64,000 nucleotides of DNA from JALSRD01 sp964476595 (GCA_964476595.1 CAYZCL010000053.1:1-64000), one strand, 5' to 3'. Positions 8,859-17,736 are shown, counted from the first letter of the stretch. The notes: generated by a model from the sequence alone, not told the origin. Translations and numbers: made by a program.

Positions 8859-9662
8859 TCAGGACGGATGCGGAATGCCCAGGCTGCAAGGCAGGTTGAC
8901 CTGGCATTTGCCGCACACGTGAGTGCTGCTTGCCAGTCCGGCCAGGGTGGGTCCTTTTTCAAGGTTGAAGATCAGGCGTTGCCAGCATCGCCGACGATCA
9001 ATGCCCGCTGTCGTCACGGCCCGAACGGGACAGCGGGCAACGCACTGCAGGCAGCCGTGCCCCCGCTTGTGAAGGCACAGCTCCTCGTCGTCCACCAGCG
9101 GGCTGTCGCCCAGGACCGCGGTGGTGGCCAGGCTGCCCAGCCGCCCGGCGCACCCGGCGGGCGTGATGAACTGGGCGTTGACGCCGAAGCGGCCCAGCCC
9201 GCACAGGTAGGCCAGGTGCTTATGCGACCAGCGGGCCATGAGCCGCTGGGGATCGAAGTTATGGGTGGCGGGTGTCAGGGCGCAGCGGTGGCCCTGCTTT
9301 TCCAGATGATCGCGGATAGCGCCGCACAGCTTTTCGATCAGACGGTTGGTGGCCTGGTAGGCCAGGCCCCAGTTGCGGCAGGGAAAGGAGCCGGGGTGGT
9401 TTTCCTCGGCCAGGAAGGCCGCAAAGGGAACGAAGAAGACCACCACGCTGCGGGCCCCGGGCAGCAGGTCGCCGGGCAGCAGGTGATCCGGCGCGGCCAT
9501 CTGGCGCAGCTTTTGGAAACGCCGGTCCACGGCGGCCGTAGCCAGCAGCGGCGATCGCCAGATGGGCTTCTCCCCCTGTCGGGAGGGGTAGGCGGCCACG
9601 AAATCGACGGCCAGGCGACGCAGTTCGACGACCCCCGTGCCGTCAGCGGCGCCGGTGGTCAC
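8859..9662 (-). CDS. Epoxyqueuosine reductase (QueG)-like iron-sulfur protein
   Basis: This 267-residue protein resembles short QueG-related reductases. The N-terminal part ends in 'LLPGARSVVVFFVPF', and a middle region contains 'LAYLCGLGRFGVN'. A bacterial-ferredoxin-like cysteine cluster (CLHKRGHGCLQCVARCPV, about 208-225) precedes a C-terminal 'CGKCQVNLPC' set. The cysteines suggest one or two [4Fe-4S] clusters. True QueG proteins are longer and carry HEAT-like repeats, so assignment to tRNA modification is uncertain; many such proteins in anaerobes are uncharacterised. Its GTG start overlaps the TGA of the upstream DUF488 gene, so the two are translationally coupled. Confidence 0.75.
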   Translation of the reverse strand: MTTGAADGTGVVELRRLAVDFVAAYPSRQGEKPIWRSPLLATAAVDRRFQKLRQMAAPDHLLPGDLLPGARSVVVFFVPFAAFLAEENHPGSFPCRNWGLAYQATNRLIEKLCGAIRDHLEKQGHRCALTPATHNFDPQRLMARWSHKHLAYLCGLGRFGVNAQFITPAGCAGRLGSLATTAVLGDSPLVDDEELCLHKRGHGCLQCVARCPVRAVTTAGIDRRRCWQRLIFNLEKGPTLAGLASSTHVCGKCQVNLPCSLGIPHPS

Positions 9663-10039
9663 AGGACCCCCAGGCCGCCCTTGATGAAGCGAGTGCCGTA
9701 TTCGCGCACCTCCACGCCGGCGTGGTCACGCAGCCACTTAGCCACCACGTGCCGGTGGCAGAACTGGTAGGGCTTTTCCCAGCACATCAGCGTGCAGGTG
9801 AACGGCAGGCGCCGCAACACGGAATCGGGCGTCAGGCGGCGCTCCCTGAGCAGGTCCAGGTAGACGGCGATGTAACGGTCCTCGTCGATCTGGCCGGCCC
9901 CGTAGGCCTCCTCCAGCTCCGCCGTGGGCGCCAGGTCCGGGAAGAGCTCCCCGCGGAACCCATCCGGGATCTTGAGGGAAATGGCCACCGGGCCCGGGAC
10001 CCGCTGGGGTGCGCCGTAGTAGGAGGTGAAGATATTCAT
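9659..10039 (-). CDS. DUF488 family protein
   Basis: This 126-residue protein has features of DUF488: 'SYYGAPQRVPGPVAISLKIP' near the start, then 'LMCWEKPYQFCHRHVVAKWL' with the conserved Cys and CHR motif near residues 85-105. The biochemical role of DUF488 is not established. I chose the ATG at 10039; an upstream ATG at 10058 would add seven residues but lies across a TATAAT-like element that may be the promoter. The gene overlaps the QueG-like gene by four bases (GTGA). Confidence 0.8.
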   Translation of the reverse strand: MNIFTSYYGAPQRVPGPVAISLKIPDGFRGELFPDLAPTAELEEAYGAGQIDEDRYIAVYLDLLRERRLTPDSVLRRLPFTCTLMCWEKPYQFCHRHVVAKWLRDHAGVEVREYGTRFIKGGLGVL

Positions 10040-10560
10040 ATCTCTATTATATAATGCCATGCATCGTCAGGGCAATAAAAAACCCTTTCTGGAAAGCGCT
10101 CTCAGGGGGCATATTCGTGCGGGTGGAAACAAAACCGGATGATGGGGTCATTTTAAATCGCATGTGCGGTGTGGCTTAACGGCGTACGGCTTTACGGAAT
10201 AAAACACCCCGGGGAACGGTGGCGAATTGGGCGATTGAAGCTAAACCGGCGGCGGTTCCTCCTGTAAGCGTCAAAAGATACCGGGTACTGCCGTCGGCTG
10301 CTCCGGCATTACCGTAGATGAAAGTAGAGAAACAGGATGCGCAACAAAAGAACCCGGCCGAGAAGACCAACCAGACAGGGAACCAAACAGGAAGCCCAGG
10401 TCTCGTGAAGCGGGATGATCAATAAATGAATCCGAAATGAGTGTGATTCCAATAACGACCGATCGCGTCGATCTGCCTAATCTCGAAACAGGACCGATAT
10501 GTCTGCGCCCATGCCCCCATTTCAGGAGGAAATGCATCCCCTCAAATGGCGAATGGAATG
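10040..10560. other. Intergenic region between DUF488 gene and acyl-ligase gene
   Basis: This roughly 500-base stretch has lower GC than its surroundings. A TATAAT-like box at about 10048-10054 could serve the minus-strand DUF488 gene. Two short minus-strand frames exist; one (10176-10370) would give 64 residues with two hydrophobic stretches. Neither has a recognisable family or a good ribosome-binding site. It may be decayed coding sequence. Confidence 0.4.
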
Positions 10561-11949
10561 TTACGAGCGCTTTTGATGCAGTAAACGCTTGATTGCATGA
10601 CGGTCCGTTTTTCCGGTATGGGTAAACGGGATGTCGCTCACGATGACAATCCGGCGGGGAAGGGCATGGGCTTCGAGACGATCGGAAAGCGACGCTCTGA
10701 TTTTTTCTGCGGCGACCTCACCGGCCGCCACAACGGCGATCGTGTTCTCCCTTTGTCCGGAATGGGGCAGCGCCAGGACCACAACATCCCGCACGCCGTC
10801 TATCGCGATGATTTTTTCCCGGATGTCTTCAAGATCGACCCTTTTCCCGGCAACCTTGACGATTCCATCCGATCGCCCGAGCAAAAAGAATCCCCCCTTA
10901 CCGTCCCGGCGTGCACGGTCGCCGACTTTCACGAAGCCGTCGGCATCGCGGTCCGGTTCGGGAGACAGGAAGTCCGAACGCACCAGCAGGTGACCGTCAT
11001 GGATCTTCCAGTCCACGGCTGCGAACGCCTGGAAGGCGGTCTGGCCGCGGGCCCGGCAGCGCGACGCCACCCCGCCGGTCTCGGTAGATCCGTAGACTTC
11101 GAAGACCGGTGCACCGGTCTTTCGGCAGAAGGCGGCGTTGTCTTCTTCGGGCAGCATGCTGGCCGAAGAAAAGGCCATGCGCAGGCCGCCGTGGGCGAGG
11201 GGGCTGTTTCGCAGGGCCCGGTAGTGGATGGGCGCCGCCACCAGCGCCGTGGCCGCGTGCGCCGCGACGGCCCCTTCGATTTCCCCGGGGAAAAAGGGGC
11301 GTTCGTTCAGGACGGCCGCCGAGGCCGCGAAGGGTGCCAGCACCGCGTACAGCAATCCGTAGATGTGGTAGGGGGGGACGGCTGCCACGACACGGTCCCC
11401 GCTGTCCAGGCCGAATGTTTCCGCCAGGTACAGGGCTTCGCCCAGCAGGCTGCGCGGCGTCTTGGTGCACATTTGCGGCCGCCCCGTGGAACCGCCGGTG
11501 AACAGCCGCACCCAGACCCTGTCCGGGTCGGGGGTCGTGTCCAGGGCCTCGTCAGGCCCCGGCTCCGCAAGAGCCCCGGGCGCCAGGACCCGCGTGCCGG
11601 GGGGAAACACATCGGGTTGATCTCCGATCCCCACCCGACAGCCCGTGAGGTCGTGCAGCCGCGAAAGCGCGCGGGGGGACAGGGCATGCGGCAGCAGGAC
11701 GGTGAAGCTTCCGGTGAGCCCCGCCAGCAGGGCGGCCATGAGGAGCCGGCGGTCTTCGGTGGCCACAATCACGTTTTCGGGGCGGCCGAAAGAGAAGAGG
11801 CGTCGGCGGATGCCGGCGGCCGTGGCATACAGGTCGGCGTATGTGGCGCCGCCGATCACGAAGCGCCGGTGGGGCTGGCGCGGACCCCGCGCCAGCCGGG
11901 TGATGCGTGCCGCCAGGGCCGCGCGCTGTTCGTGCAAACCTGCGTTCAT
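10561..11949 (-). CDS. AMP-dependent acyl-CoA/acyl-ACP synthetase-like protein
   Basis: This 462-residue ANL-superfamily enzyme should activate a carboxylic acid as an acyl-adenylate. Motifs in order are the A3 core 'LFTGGSTGRPQ' (about 187-197, with Gln where Lys is usual), 'YGSTETGG' (A5), 'VGDRARRDG' (A7), 'GKRVDLEDI' (A8) and 'TGKTDRHA' (A10 with the catalytic Lys). At 462 residues it is shorter than typical 500-550-residue acyl-CoA ligases, like the ligases of aryl-polyene clusters. The ATG at 11949 overlaps the stop of the deacetylase gene (ATGA). It is the last gene of the long minus-strand operon and may load the starter acid. Confidence 0.85.
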   Translation of the reverse strand: MNAGLHEQRAALAARITRLARGPRQPHRRFVIGGATYADLYATAAGIRRRLFSFGRPENVIVATEDRRLLMAALLAGLTGSFTVLLPHALSPRALSRLHDLTGCRVGIGDQPDVFPPGTRVLAPGALAEPGPDEALDTTPDPDRVWVRLFTGGSTGRPQMCTKTPRSLLGEALYLAETFGLDSGDRVVAAVPPYHIYGLLYAVLAPFAASAAVLNERPFFPGEIEGAVAAHAATALVAAPIHYRALRNSPLAHGGLRMAFSSASMLPEEDNAAFCRKTGAPVFEVYGSTETGGVASRCRARGQTAFQAFAAVDWKIHDGHLLVRSDFLSPEPDRDADGFVKVGDRARRDGKGGFFLLGRSDGIVKVAGKRVDLEDIREKIIAIDGVRDVVVLALPHSGQRENTIAVVAAGEVAAEKIRASLSDRLEAHALPRRIVIVSDIPFTHTGKTDRHAIKRLLHQKRS

Positions 11950-12794
11950 GGGTGCCTCTTCAAGGAATCTATCGGCGGCCGGCCGGACTCCAGCGTCATG
12001 ACCGGCCGGCCGATGAGGTCCGCCAGCGGCAGGATCGACAGGCCCTTCTCCTGCAGGCCCGCCAGCAGGCTTTCGATTTCCCGCAGCCAGTCGCCGACGG
12101 TGGCCGGGGCTTTGGGCGGCAGATCGTGGAGCAGAACGATGTCGTCCGGCCGCACCCGCCGCAGGATCCGCCGTGCCAGCCCGCGCACCCGCCGGTTGCC
12201 GCCGTCCAGGGCGCGGCAGCTGTAGTTGACAATGAAAAGGTTGTGGGCCTTGACCACCCCGGGCAGCCGGGGCGAGACGATGCCGGCTGGCGGGCGGAAG
12301 GCGCGGCAGGCGATGCCGATCTGCGCCAGCGCCTGCTGGGCCGCCTGAACATCTTGTCCCAGTCGCCGGCCGATGCCGGAGTAGAGACGATAGTCGTGGC
12401 TGAAAGAGTGATTGCCCACCGTGTGGCCGCCTGCCAGGATTTCTTGCACCAGCCCGGGGTGCCGCTGCGCCTTTGCGCCGGTGACGAAAAAGGTGGCCGG
12501 CACCCGCTCCCGGGCCAGCAGCGCCAGCAGCCGGGGTGTGGACCGGGGGTTGGGTCCGTCGTCGAAAGTCAGGGCCACGGCGCGGTGTCCGCTGGCCCCC
12601 CTGCAGATGACAGGCCCGAAGTAACCCAGGCGCGGGAAAAAGGGCATGATCAGCGACAGGAGTACGAAAAGCGCCAGCGGAACGGCCGCCAGGCGCACGT
12701 CCCACCAGCCCAGGGCCGCCGCAAGCACAAACGCCGCGGCCGCGGCGATCCGGGCCGGTGCGATGGCTCGTGATTTCAAGGTCGAATGCGTCAT
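11946..12794 (-). CDS. Polysaccharide deacetylase (NodB-like, carbohydrate esterase 4)
   Basis: This 282-residue protein has two N-terminal membrane helices (about 15-32 and 34-52) followed by a NodB homology domain. The catalytic/metal motifs are 'TFDDGPNP' (about 75-82) and 'GNHSFSHD' with the two His ligands (about 127-134). 'FRPPAG' and a late 'IVLLHDLPP' complete the set. The family removes acetyl groups from sugars; the substrate here could be the head-group sugar of the cluster's lipid (inference). It lies between the exporter fusion (4-base gap) and the ligase (4-base overlap), which ties it to the acyl cluster. Confidence 0.88.
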   Translation of the reverse strand: MTHSTLKSRAIAPARIAAAAAFVLAAALGWWDVRLAAVPLALFVLLSLIMPFFPRLGYFGPVICRGASGHRAVALTFDDGPNPRSTPRLLALLARERVPATFFVTGAKAQRHPGLVQEILAGGHTVGNHSFSHDYRLYSGIGRRLGQDVQAAQQALAQIGIACRAFRPPAGIVSPRLPGVVKAHNLFIVNYSCRALDGGNRRVRGLARRILRRVRPDDIVLLHDLPPKAPATVGDWLREIESLLAGLQEKGLSILPLADLIGRPVMTLESGRPPIDSLKRHP

Positions 12795-12798
12795 GGCG

Positions 12799-15700
12799 TC
12801 ACGTCCGGTGCGGCTTGACGGCGTCGAACCAGTAGAGGTCGTGGGTGCCCCCCGACGGGTGGTGGCGCCGCAGTTCGAAGCCGCATGCCCGAATCCGGCC
12901 GGCGATGTCGTCCACCGGCCGCAAAAAGAGCGGAACGCCGCGCAGCCGGCAGCGCAGCCGCTCGATCCACCACAGCCAGGGGAAACGCCCCTCGGGCGGC
13001 ATGACCGCCCGCAGGAGCAGCTGCCCGCCGTCCCGCAGGCGCCGGTGGAGTTTTTCCAGCGTGGCCGTCAGGGCGCGGTCGTCGAGGTAGTGGATCATGT
13101 CCAGCACTACGGCCAGGTCGGCCGGGTCGGGAACCGCCGGGATGTCCGGGGCGCGGCCGCAGGTGATTTCGCCCCGTCCGGCCAGCACGCGGCGGGCCAC
13201 GCGCACCCGGTCGGGGTCCGGCTCCAGCCCGTAGATGCGGGCGGCGGGAAAGCGCGCCAGCAGCCAGCAGGCCGGCACGGCGTAGCCGGTGCCGATGTCG
13301 ATGACGGTCTCCACGGGACCCTTCCGGACCAGCTCCGGTAGTTCGGTGAACATGGGGTCCAGGCGCTGCTTGAAGCGCGCGAACAGACGCGGGTAAGGTT
13401 CCAGGACGCGGTAGCGCGTCAGCACGGGATCCAGCCCCGGCGCGACGACCGTTCCGTTTTCGGCAGGCGCCTGGAACCGGGGGCGCAGCAGGGCCGGCAG
13501 GATGGCGAAAGCCCCCAGAAAGCTGTAGCCGATGCCCAGCAGCGAGGTGAGGCCCACGCTCTGAAGCATGGTGTGTTCGGCCGTGCACAGGGCGCCGAAA
13601 CCCACCAGGGTCGAGGCCGCCGCCAGCAGCACGGAGGTGCGGATGAGGACGAACTGCGGCCGGTCGGGATCGCCGTAACGCTGGAAGGCGCGCACCAGGA
13701 ACAGGCTGTAGTCGATGCCCATGCCGAATACCACGATGGCCAGCATGAGGCCGGGGATGTCCAGCGGACGGCCCAGCAGGTGCAGGGTGCCCAGGGTGCT
13801 GACGAAGGCGAAGACCACCGGCAGCATCGCGATCAGCGTCAGCCGGAGGTCCACGAAGAACAGCAGCAGGAAGACCACCACGCAGACGCCGATGACGGCC
13901 AGCATTTTCAGGAAAGTGTGAAACAGCACCGACCCCATCTCCCGGGAGAAAAGCACCGGGTCGAAGACCCGGGCCAGCGGCCCGTAGCGCGCGAAAAAGC
14001 GCCGTCCGTCGTAGGCCGGCCCCGCCGTCACCGTGCCGACCTGCACCCAGCCGCCCCCCCCGGCGACCCGGGCGATGTTGAGCAGCGGGAAGAAGGCTTC
14101 GGGAATGTCGTTCACTATTTGAACGCTTTGGCCCTTCAGCTTTGCCAGGAAGGGGTCGAAGGCCCGGGGCGCGAACCCCAGCTGTTTTCCTGCGTCGGCC
14201 AGGTGCTTCCGCAGCGCCGCGATGCGGGCCGGGGTCCAGAAGGTGCGCCAGGCCTGCAGGTTGCGCCGGCTGCGGTCCCTGCCCGGAAAGACCATCGAGG
14301 GGGTGAAGCCCGACGACAGGAACCCCGAGGCCAGGTCCGGCATCATGCGGTCCAGCACCCGGTCGGAGCACTCCTGGAGGGCCGGGATCGCAGGTGCCTC
14401 GAGCATCAGGTAGATGTGCGTCAGGATGCCGCCCCAGATTTCCGACACCCGCTTTTCGGCGGCCAGGCTCTCGGGGCGCATGGCGTTCATGGCCGCGAGC
14501 GACACGTTGAACTCCGGCCGGGCGAACACCAGCATCAGGGCCCCGAAGGCCAGCGCGCCCCAGGCGGCCTTTTTCCCGGGCAGCGGAACGGCGGCCACCA
14601 GGCGCTGGATGGGGACCCGCTCCCGCCGGGCCGCGGGCAGCCGCGGGAAGATCCTGGGAAAGACGGTGTGGATGAACGCGAAGGACAGTCCGATGCCCAG
14701 GGCGGTGAACTGTCCCAGCTGCTCGAAGATCGGAAAGCCGCTGAGCGACAGCACTGCGAAGGCGCCCACGGTGGTCAGCATGGCCATCAGCCCGATGTGC
14801 CACACTTCCCGGGCCGCGCGGCGGCCACGGGTCTCGTGAGGGCGGTCCACGAACAGCAGGTAGGCGATGCCGTGGTCAACGGTGATGGAGATGATGGCAC
14901 CGCCGAAGCCCAGCACCATTAGAGAGATACTGCGGTGAAAGAGCGAGAAGACGAACAGCGCCGTCAGGGTTCCGGCCACGGCCGGCAGCAGGGCGAAGAG
15001 GCCGATCAGCGGCCGGGGGAAGGCGAACACCAGCAGCAGCACGATGCCCACGGTGGTCAGAATCAGGGCCCGCCGCACGTCGCCGCGAATCATGGTTTCG
15101 TTGTCCAGCGCCGCGCGGTAGGCGCCGGTGGCCGTCAGGGTCACCGGGTTGCCGCCGCGGGTTTCCCTTGAAAGGGTCTGCGACAGCCCCTGCAGCAGGT
15201 CCCGGATGCGCCGCGCGGCGGCCGTGTCGGTGCCCGATGCCTCGGGGTCCGCGATCACCAGCAGGTGGCGGCCGTCTGCGGAGATCAGCTGTCCCTGGTG
15301 GATGCGTACGTCTCCCGTCGGCGCCAGCTGCGAGAGCCGCGCCAGGACCAGTTCCCGCAGGCCCAGGGGGTCTTTGGCGATGAAGGCGGCCTGGCCGATA
15401 CCGCCCAGCGCCAGTAGTCGGGCGTGCAGTTCCGACAGCCGTTCTTCAACCTGTTGCGGCCCCAGGCGCGGCAGCACCTGCTTTTCCAGTTGCACCGCAC
15501 TGAACAGCAGCGGCAGGCGGTCCGTGACGGACACCAGCAGCCGCACGAACTGTGAGGCCATGGCGCGGTTGCCCACCGACCGGAAAAGGCCGCTCCGTCT
15601 CAGGGCCTCTTCCACGCGCCGGCCCAGGGCCACCAGGCGCGGCAGGTCCCGGTGGCGCAACCCCACGTCGATGACCACCCGGTTGGCCATGGGGTGGCTC

Positions 15701-15888
15701 TCGAGAATGTCCACCGCGTCGCCGATGACGCGGTCCCGGGTGGGCAGCAGCCCGATGACGTCGGTGTCGATGTGCAGCCGGTAAAGCCCGACGGCCAGCA
15801 GCAGCCCGACGACGGCCAGGGACCCCAGCAGCCACGGCCAGTCGACCGGCAGCAGCGGCGGGCGTTTCTTGTTGGCAGTCAATAACAT
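12799..15888 (-). CDS. RND/MMPL-family exporter fused to a class I methyltransferase
   Basis: The 1029-residue product starts with a membrane helix (about 20-38) and a periplasmic domain. Two sets of RND/MMPL membrane helices follow (about 255-425 and 640-790), with 'TVDHGIAYLLF' and 'GMGIDYSLFLV' as the paired signature helices. After about residue 810 the sequence becomes a soluble SAM methyltransferase: 'VIDIGTGYAVPACWLLA' (motif I), 'GLEPDPDRV' (motif II) and 'LAVVLDMIHYL'. In aryl-polyene-type clusters the MMPL exporter and the methyltransferase are separate genes as far as I know. The ATG overlaps the glycosyltransferase stop by one base. It probably moves or flips the finished lipid. 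Confidence 0.9.
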   Translation of the reverse strand: MLLTANKKRPPLLPVDWPWLLGSLAVVGLLLAVGLYRLHIDTDVIGLLPTRDRVIGDAVDILESHPMANRVVIDVGLRHRDLPRLVALGRRVEEALRRSGLFRSVGNRAMASQFVRLLVSVTDRLPLLFSAVQLEKQVLPRLGPQQVEERLSELHARLLALGGIGQAAFIAKDPLGLRELVLARLSQLAPTGDVRIHQGQLISADGRHLLVIADPEASGTDTAAARRIRDLLQGLSQTLSRETRGGNPVTLTATGAYRAALDNETMIRGDVRRALILTTVGIVLLLVFAFPRPLIGLFALLPAVAGTLTALFVFSLFHRSISLMVLGFGGAIISITVDHGIAYLLFVDRPHETRGRRAAREVWHIGLMAMLTTVGAFAVLSLSGFPIFEQLGQFTALGIGLSFAFIHTVFPRIFPRLPAARRERVPIQRLVAAVPLPGKKAAWGALAFGALMLVFARPEFNVSLAAMNAMRPESLAAEKRVSEIWGGILTHIYLMLEAPAIPALQECSDRVLDRMMPDLASGFLSSGFTPSMVFPGRDRSRRNLQAWRTFWTPARIAALRKHLADAGKQLGFAPRAFDPFLAKLKGQSVQIVNDIPEAFFPLLNIARVAGGGGWVQVGTVTAGPAYDGRRFFARYGPLARVFDPVLFSREMGSVLFHTFLKMLAVIGVCVVVFLLLFFVDLRLTLIAMLPVVFAFVSTLGTLHLLGRPLDIPGLMLAIVVFGMGIDYSLFLVRAFQRYGDPDRPQFVLIRTSVLLAAASTLVGFGALCTAEHTMLQSVGLTSLLGIGYSFLGAFAILPALLRPRFQAPAENGTVVAPGLDPVLTRYRVLEPYPRLFARFKQRLDPMFTELPELVRKGPVETVIDIGTGYAVPACWLLARFPAARIYGLEPDPDRVRVARRVLAGRGEITCGRAPDIPAVPDPADLAVVLDMIHYLDDRALTATLEKLHRRLRDGGQLLLRAVMPPEGRFPWLWWIERLRCRLRGVPLFLRPVDDIAGRIRACGFELRRHHPSGGTHDLYWFDAVKPHRT

Positions 15889-16661
15889 CAGAGCAGAGAA
15901 AGCAGCATGGCCAGCAGCACCAGCAGGTGGCCGGCGATGATGATGCGTTTATGGCCCTGGTAGAATTCGTTGGCCTTCTGGATGCGCCGCAGCCCGCCGA
16001 AGGCGTTGCGCAGCCGTTCCAGGCGGCGGTGGCGCGTGTTGTCCGACGGCGAGTCGCTTTGGAAAGCGAACGCCGGACGCACGGCGTAGGCCTCTTCCAG
16101 CAGGTCGGACAGCACGGCGTCGAAGGGCCGCCCCTGCCAGGCCTGCCGGACGAGGCGCCGCGCGAAAGCCCGCCGCACGACGTAAGCGTGGGCCAGGCTG
16201 CGGTAGCGCACGGCGATCACCGCGGGGTGCTGCGTCGGCCGCGCCCCGCGCACCAAGCAGCCGAAAAAGAAGGCCTGCCAGCCGGCATCGGCCTGCATGA
16301 ACCGCACGCAGTCCTCCAGCACCTCAGGATCGAAGCCTTCGAAGAGGATGTCGTCCTCGAAGACCAGGATGGTTTCGGCGCCGGCCGCAAGGCCCCGCGC
16401 CAGGCAGGCCCGGTGGGATTCGAAGATGCCCCGCTCACGGTTTTCGTCGCACCGCTGAAAAGCCGTGAATTCCACCCGCTCCGCCAGTCCCACCTTCCGA
16501 AACTGGCGGCGGGCCGCCGTACTTCGGTCGGGGCGCTGGTCCAGGGAAATGCAGTAGACCCGGTCGAAATAGCCCCAGCCGAGGCAGCACCGGACGCCGG
16601 TGTCTTCCGGGGCGGGTTCGGCCGGGGTCCGGCCCGCTATGGCGCTCGAGTCTGGTTGCAT
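15888..16661 (-). CDS. Glycosyltransferase family 25-like protein
   Basis: The 257-residue protein resembles LOS-type family 25 glycosyltransferases. An early 'YCISLDQRPDRS' is followed by 'FESHRACLARGL', 'VFEDDILFEG' (the DxD-like metal/sugar nucleotide motif, about 105-114) and 'AHAYVVRRAFARRL'. A hydrophobic tail (about 238-257) may anchor it to the membrane. I chose the ATG at 16661 because a GAGGG site lies five bases upstream; an in-frame start 19 codons earlier has no support. Its position next to the exporter suggests that it glycosylates the cluster's product (inference). Confidence 0.75.
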   Translation of the reverse strand: MQPDSSAIAGRTPAEPAPEDTGVRCCLGWGYFDRVYCISLDQRPDRSTAARRQFRKVGLAERVEFTAFQRCDENRERGIFESHRACLARGLAAGAETILVFEDDILFEGFDPEVLEDCVRFMQADAGWQAFFFGCLVRGARPTQHPAVIAVRYRSLAHAYVVRRAFARRLVRQAWQGRPFDAVLSDLLEEAYAVRPAFAFQSDSPSDNTRHRRLERLRNAFGGLRRIQKANEFYQGHKRIIIAGHLLVLLAMLLSLL

Positions 16662-16726
16662 GAATCCCTCGGACGGCGGGTTTCGCCTGCGATTAGATAT
16701 TGCCCTGCGATCTCTCATGGCGTAAC

Positions 16727-17140
16727 ATGAATCCGAACGACCGTCTGGAAAACGGTCGTTTTTTTGAATCCATGAGCACCGATTCCATCATATCAAAACT
16801 CGTCCGAAAAATCGCCGCCATCGAATTCGTCCGCAGCGCCATCGAGGAGCAGGCGGACCTGAGCGCCTTCAAGCGCAAGCCGGGCCCGCGCATCATTCTG
16901 GGGGTCACGGCCATCGGTGTCAGCTACATCATCGGCTGGCCGGCCGTGGGGCTGCTGGGCACCCTCTCGGTGACCATGCATCAGCCGCTGATCGTGATGA
17001 TCGGCGGACCGCTGGTCTACGGCCTCTCGCACCTGGTTTTCCTGCTGGGCATGGTGCTGGCCGGCGGCGAGTATTCCTGGATATTCCTGCGCTGGGCCAC
17101 CCGCGTGGCCGTTGAAAAGCTGCTGGACCGCTACGGCTGA
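16727..17140 (+). CDS. Small two-helix membrane protein, unknown function
   Basis: The 137-residue product has a hydrophilic N-terminus and two hydrophobic spans (about 54-82 and 88-110), then a basic C-terminal helix. I recognise no family. The start is uncertain. The ATG at 16727 has no good ribosome-binding site and would make the hairpin at 16736-16765 coding. The ATG at 16772 follows that hairpin immediately and also lacks a site. It is transcribed opposite to the surrounding acyl operon and converges on the YSC84-like gene. Confidence 0.55.
   Translation: MNPNDRLENGRFFESMSTDSIISKLVRKIAAIEFVRSAIEEQADLSAFKRKPGPRIILGVTAIGVSYIIGWPAVGLLGTLSVTMHQPLIVMIGGPLVYGLSHLVFLLGMVLAGGEYSWIFLRWATRVAVEKLLDRYG
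16736..16765 (+). terminator. Hairpin with T-run at the start of a gene
   Basis: Perfect 9-bp arms (AACGACCGT and ACGGTCGTT) with a 7-base loop lead into a run of seven T on the plus strand, six bases before the ATG at 16772. It looks like an intrinsic terminator or attenuator. Its placement at the beginning of the small membrane-protein gene is unusual. Confidence 0.65.
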
Positions 17141-17163
17141 CCCCCCGACAGGCCGTTTTCCCC

Positions 17164-17736
17164 CTACTTGGGGGTGAACTTGAATTTCTGGCCGCCCACC
17201 GCGGCCTCGAACATCAGGCCGCCCTTGGCGTGCACGAACACGGCCATTCCCTTCCGGTAAGCGGAGGCGGCCTGGTTGCCGGAGCCGGGGCTGCTCACAC
17301 CGGCCGTGGTGCCCTGGGTGCCGGCCTGGGCCTCTGCGCCCACGGTGATGGCCACCGCCGAGGCCGTGGCGTCGAACTCGAAGTTGCCGCTGGTGAAATC
17401 GTCGTAGGCGCGCTTGTCCTTGAAGAAAATCATTTCGCTGAACACCTGCCCGCCCAGCTGCAGGCCGATGCTGGCCTTGAACAGCGAGACCGTGCCGGTG
17501 ACCTTGCCGCGGCGGTAGACACGGCCCTTGCCGTAGGCGCCGCCGATGCCGATGCCGCCCTTGCCCACGTTGGGAAACACCGCGTAACCGTAGGCGTTCT
17601 TGAAAAACGTCTTGACCGCCGGTGATTTTTTGAACAGGGCGATGGTATCGGTGTATTCATCGGCGGCGGCCGTGCCGGCCAGCCCCCAGACCAGGACCAT
17701 CACCATTGCCAGTGTTCCAAAAGCGTATCGTCTCAT
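17164..17736 (-). CDS. YSC84/SYLF-domain lipid-binding protein
   Basis: This 190-residue protein has a signal peptide (about 1-25, ending TAAA) followed by a SYLF (YSC84/DUF500) domain. It shows 'AYGYAVFPNVGKGGIGIGGA', 'GLQLGGQVFSEMIFF' and 'MAVFVHAKGGLMFEA'. SYLF domains bind phosphoinositides in eukaryotes; bacterial members are exported proteins of poorly known function. It follows the dehydratase-like gene by 60 bases in the same direction and may be the end of that operon segment. An outer-membrane or periplasmic lipid-handling role would fit the neighbourhood, but this is inference. Confidence 0.88.
   Translation of the reverse strand: MRRYAFGTLAMVMVLVWGLAGTAAADEYTDTIALFKKSPAVKTFFKNAYGYAVFPNVGKGGIGIGGAYGKGRVYRRGKVTGTVSLFKASIGLQLGGQVFSEMIFFKDKRAYDDFTSGNFEFDATASAVAITVGAEAQAGTQGTTAGVSSPGSGNQAASAYRKGMAVFVHAKGGLMFEAAVGGQKFKFTPK

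Noticed and set aside
10176..10370. Small 64-residue membrane protein
   Set aside because: Two hydrophobic stretches only, no family, no good ribosome-binding site, in a region of atypical composition that may be decayed sequence.
12791..14803. Alternative minus-strand frame inside the exporter fusion gene
   Set aside because: Arg/Pro/Gly/Ala-rich translation without domains, while the competing frame encodes a full exporter and methyltransferase.
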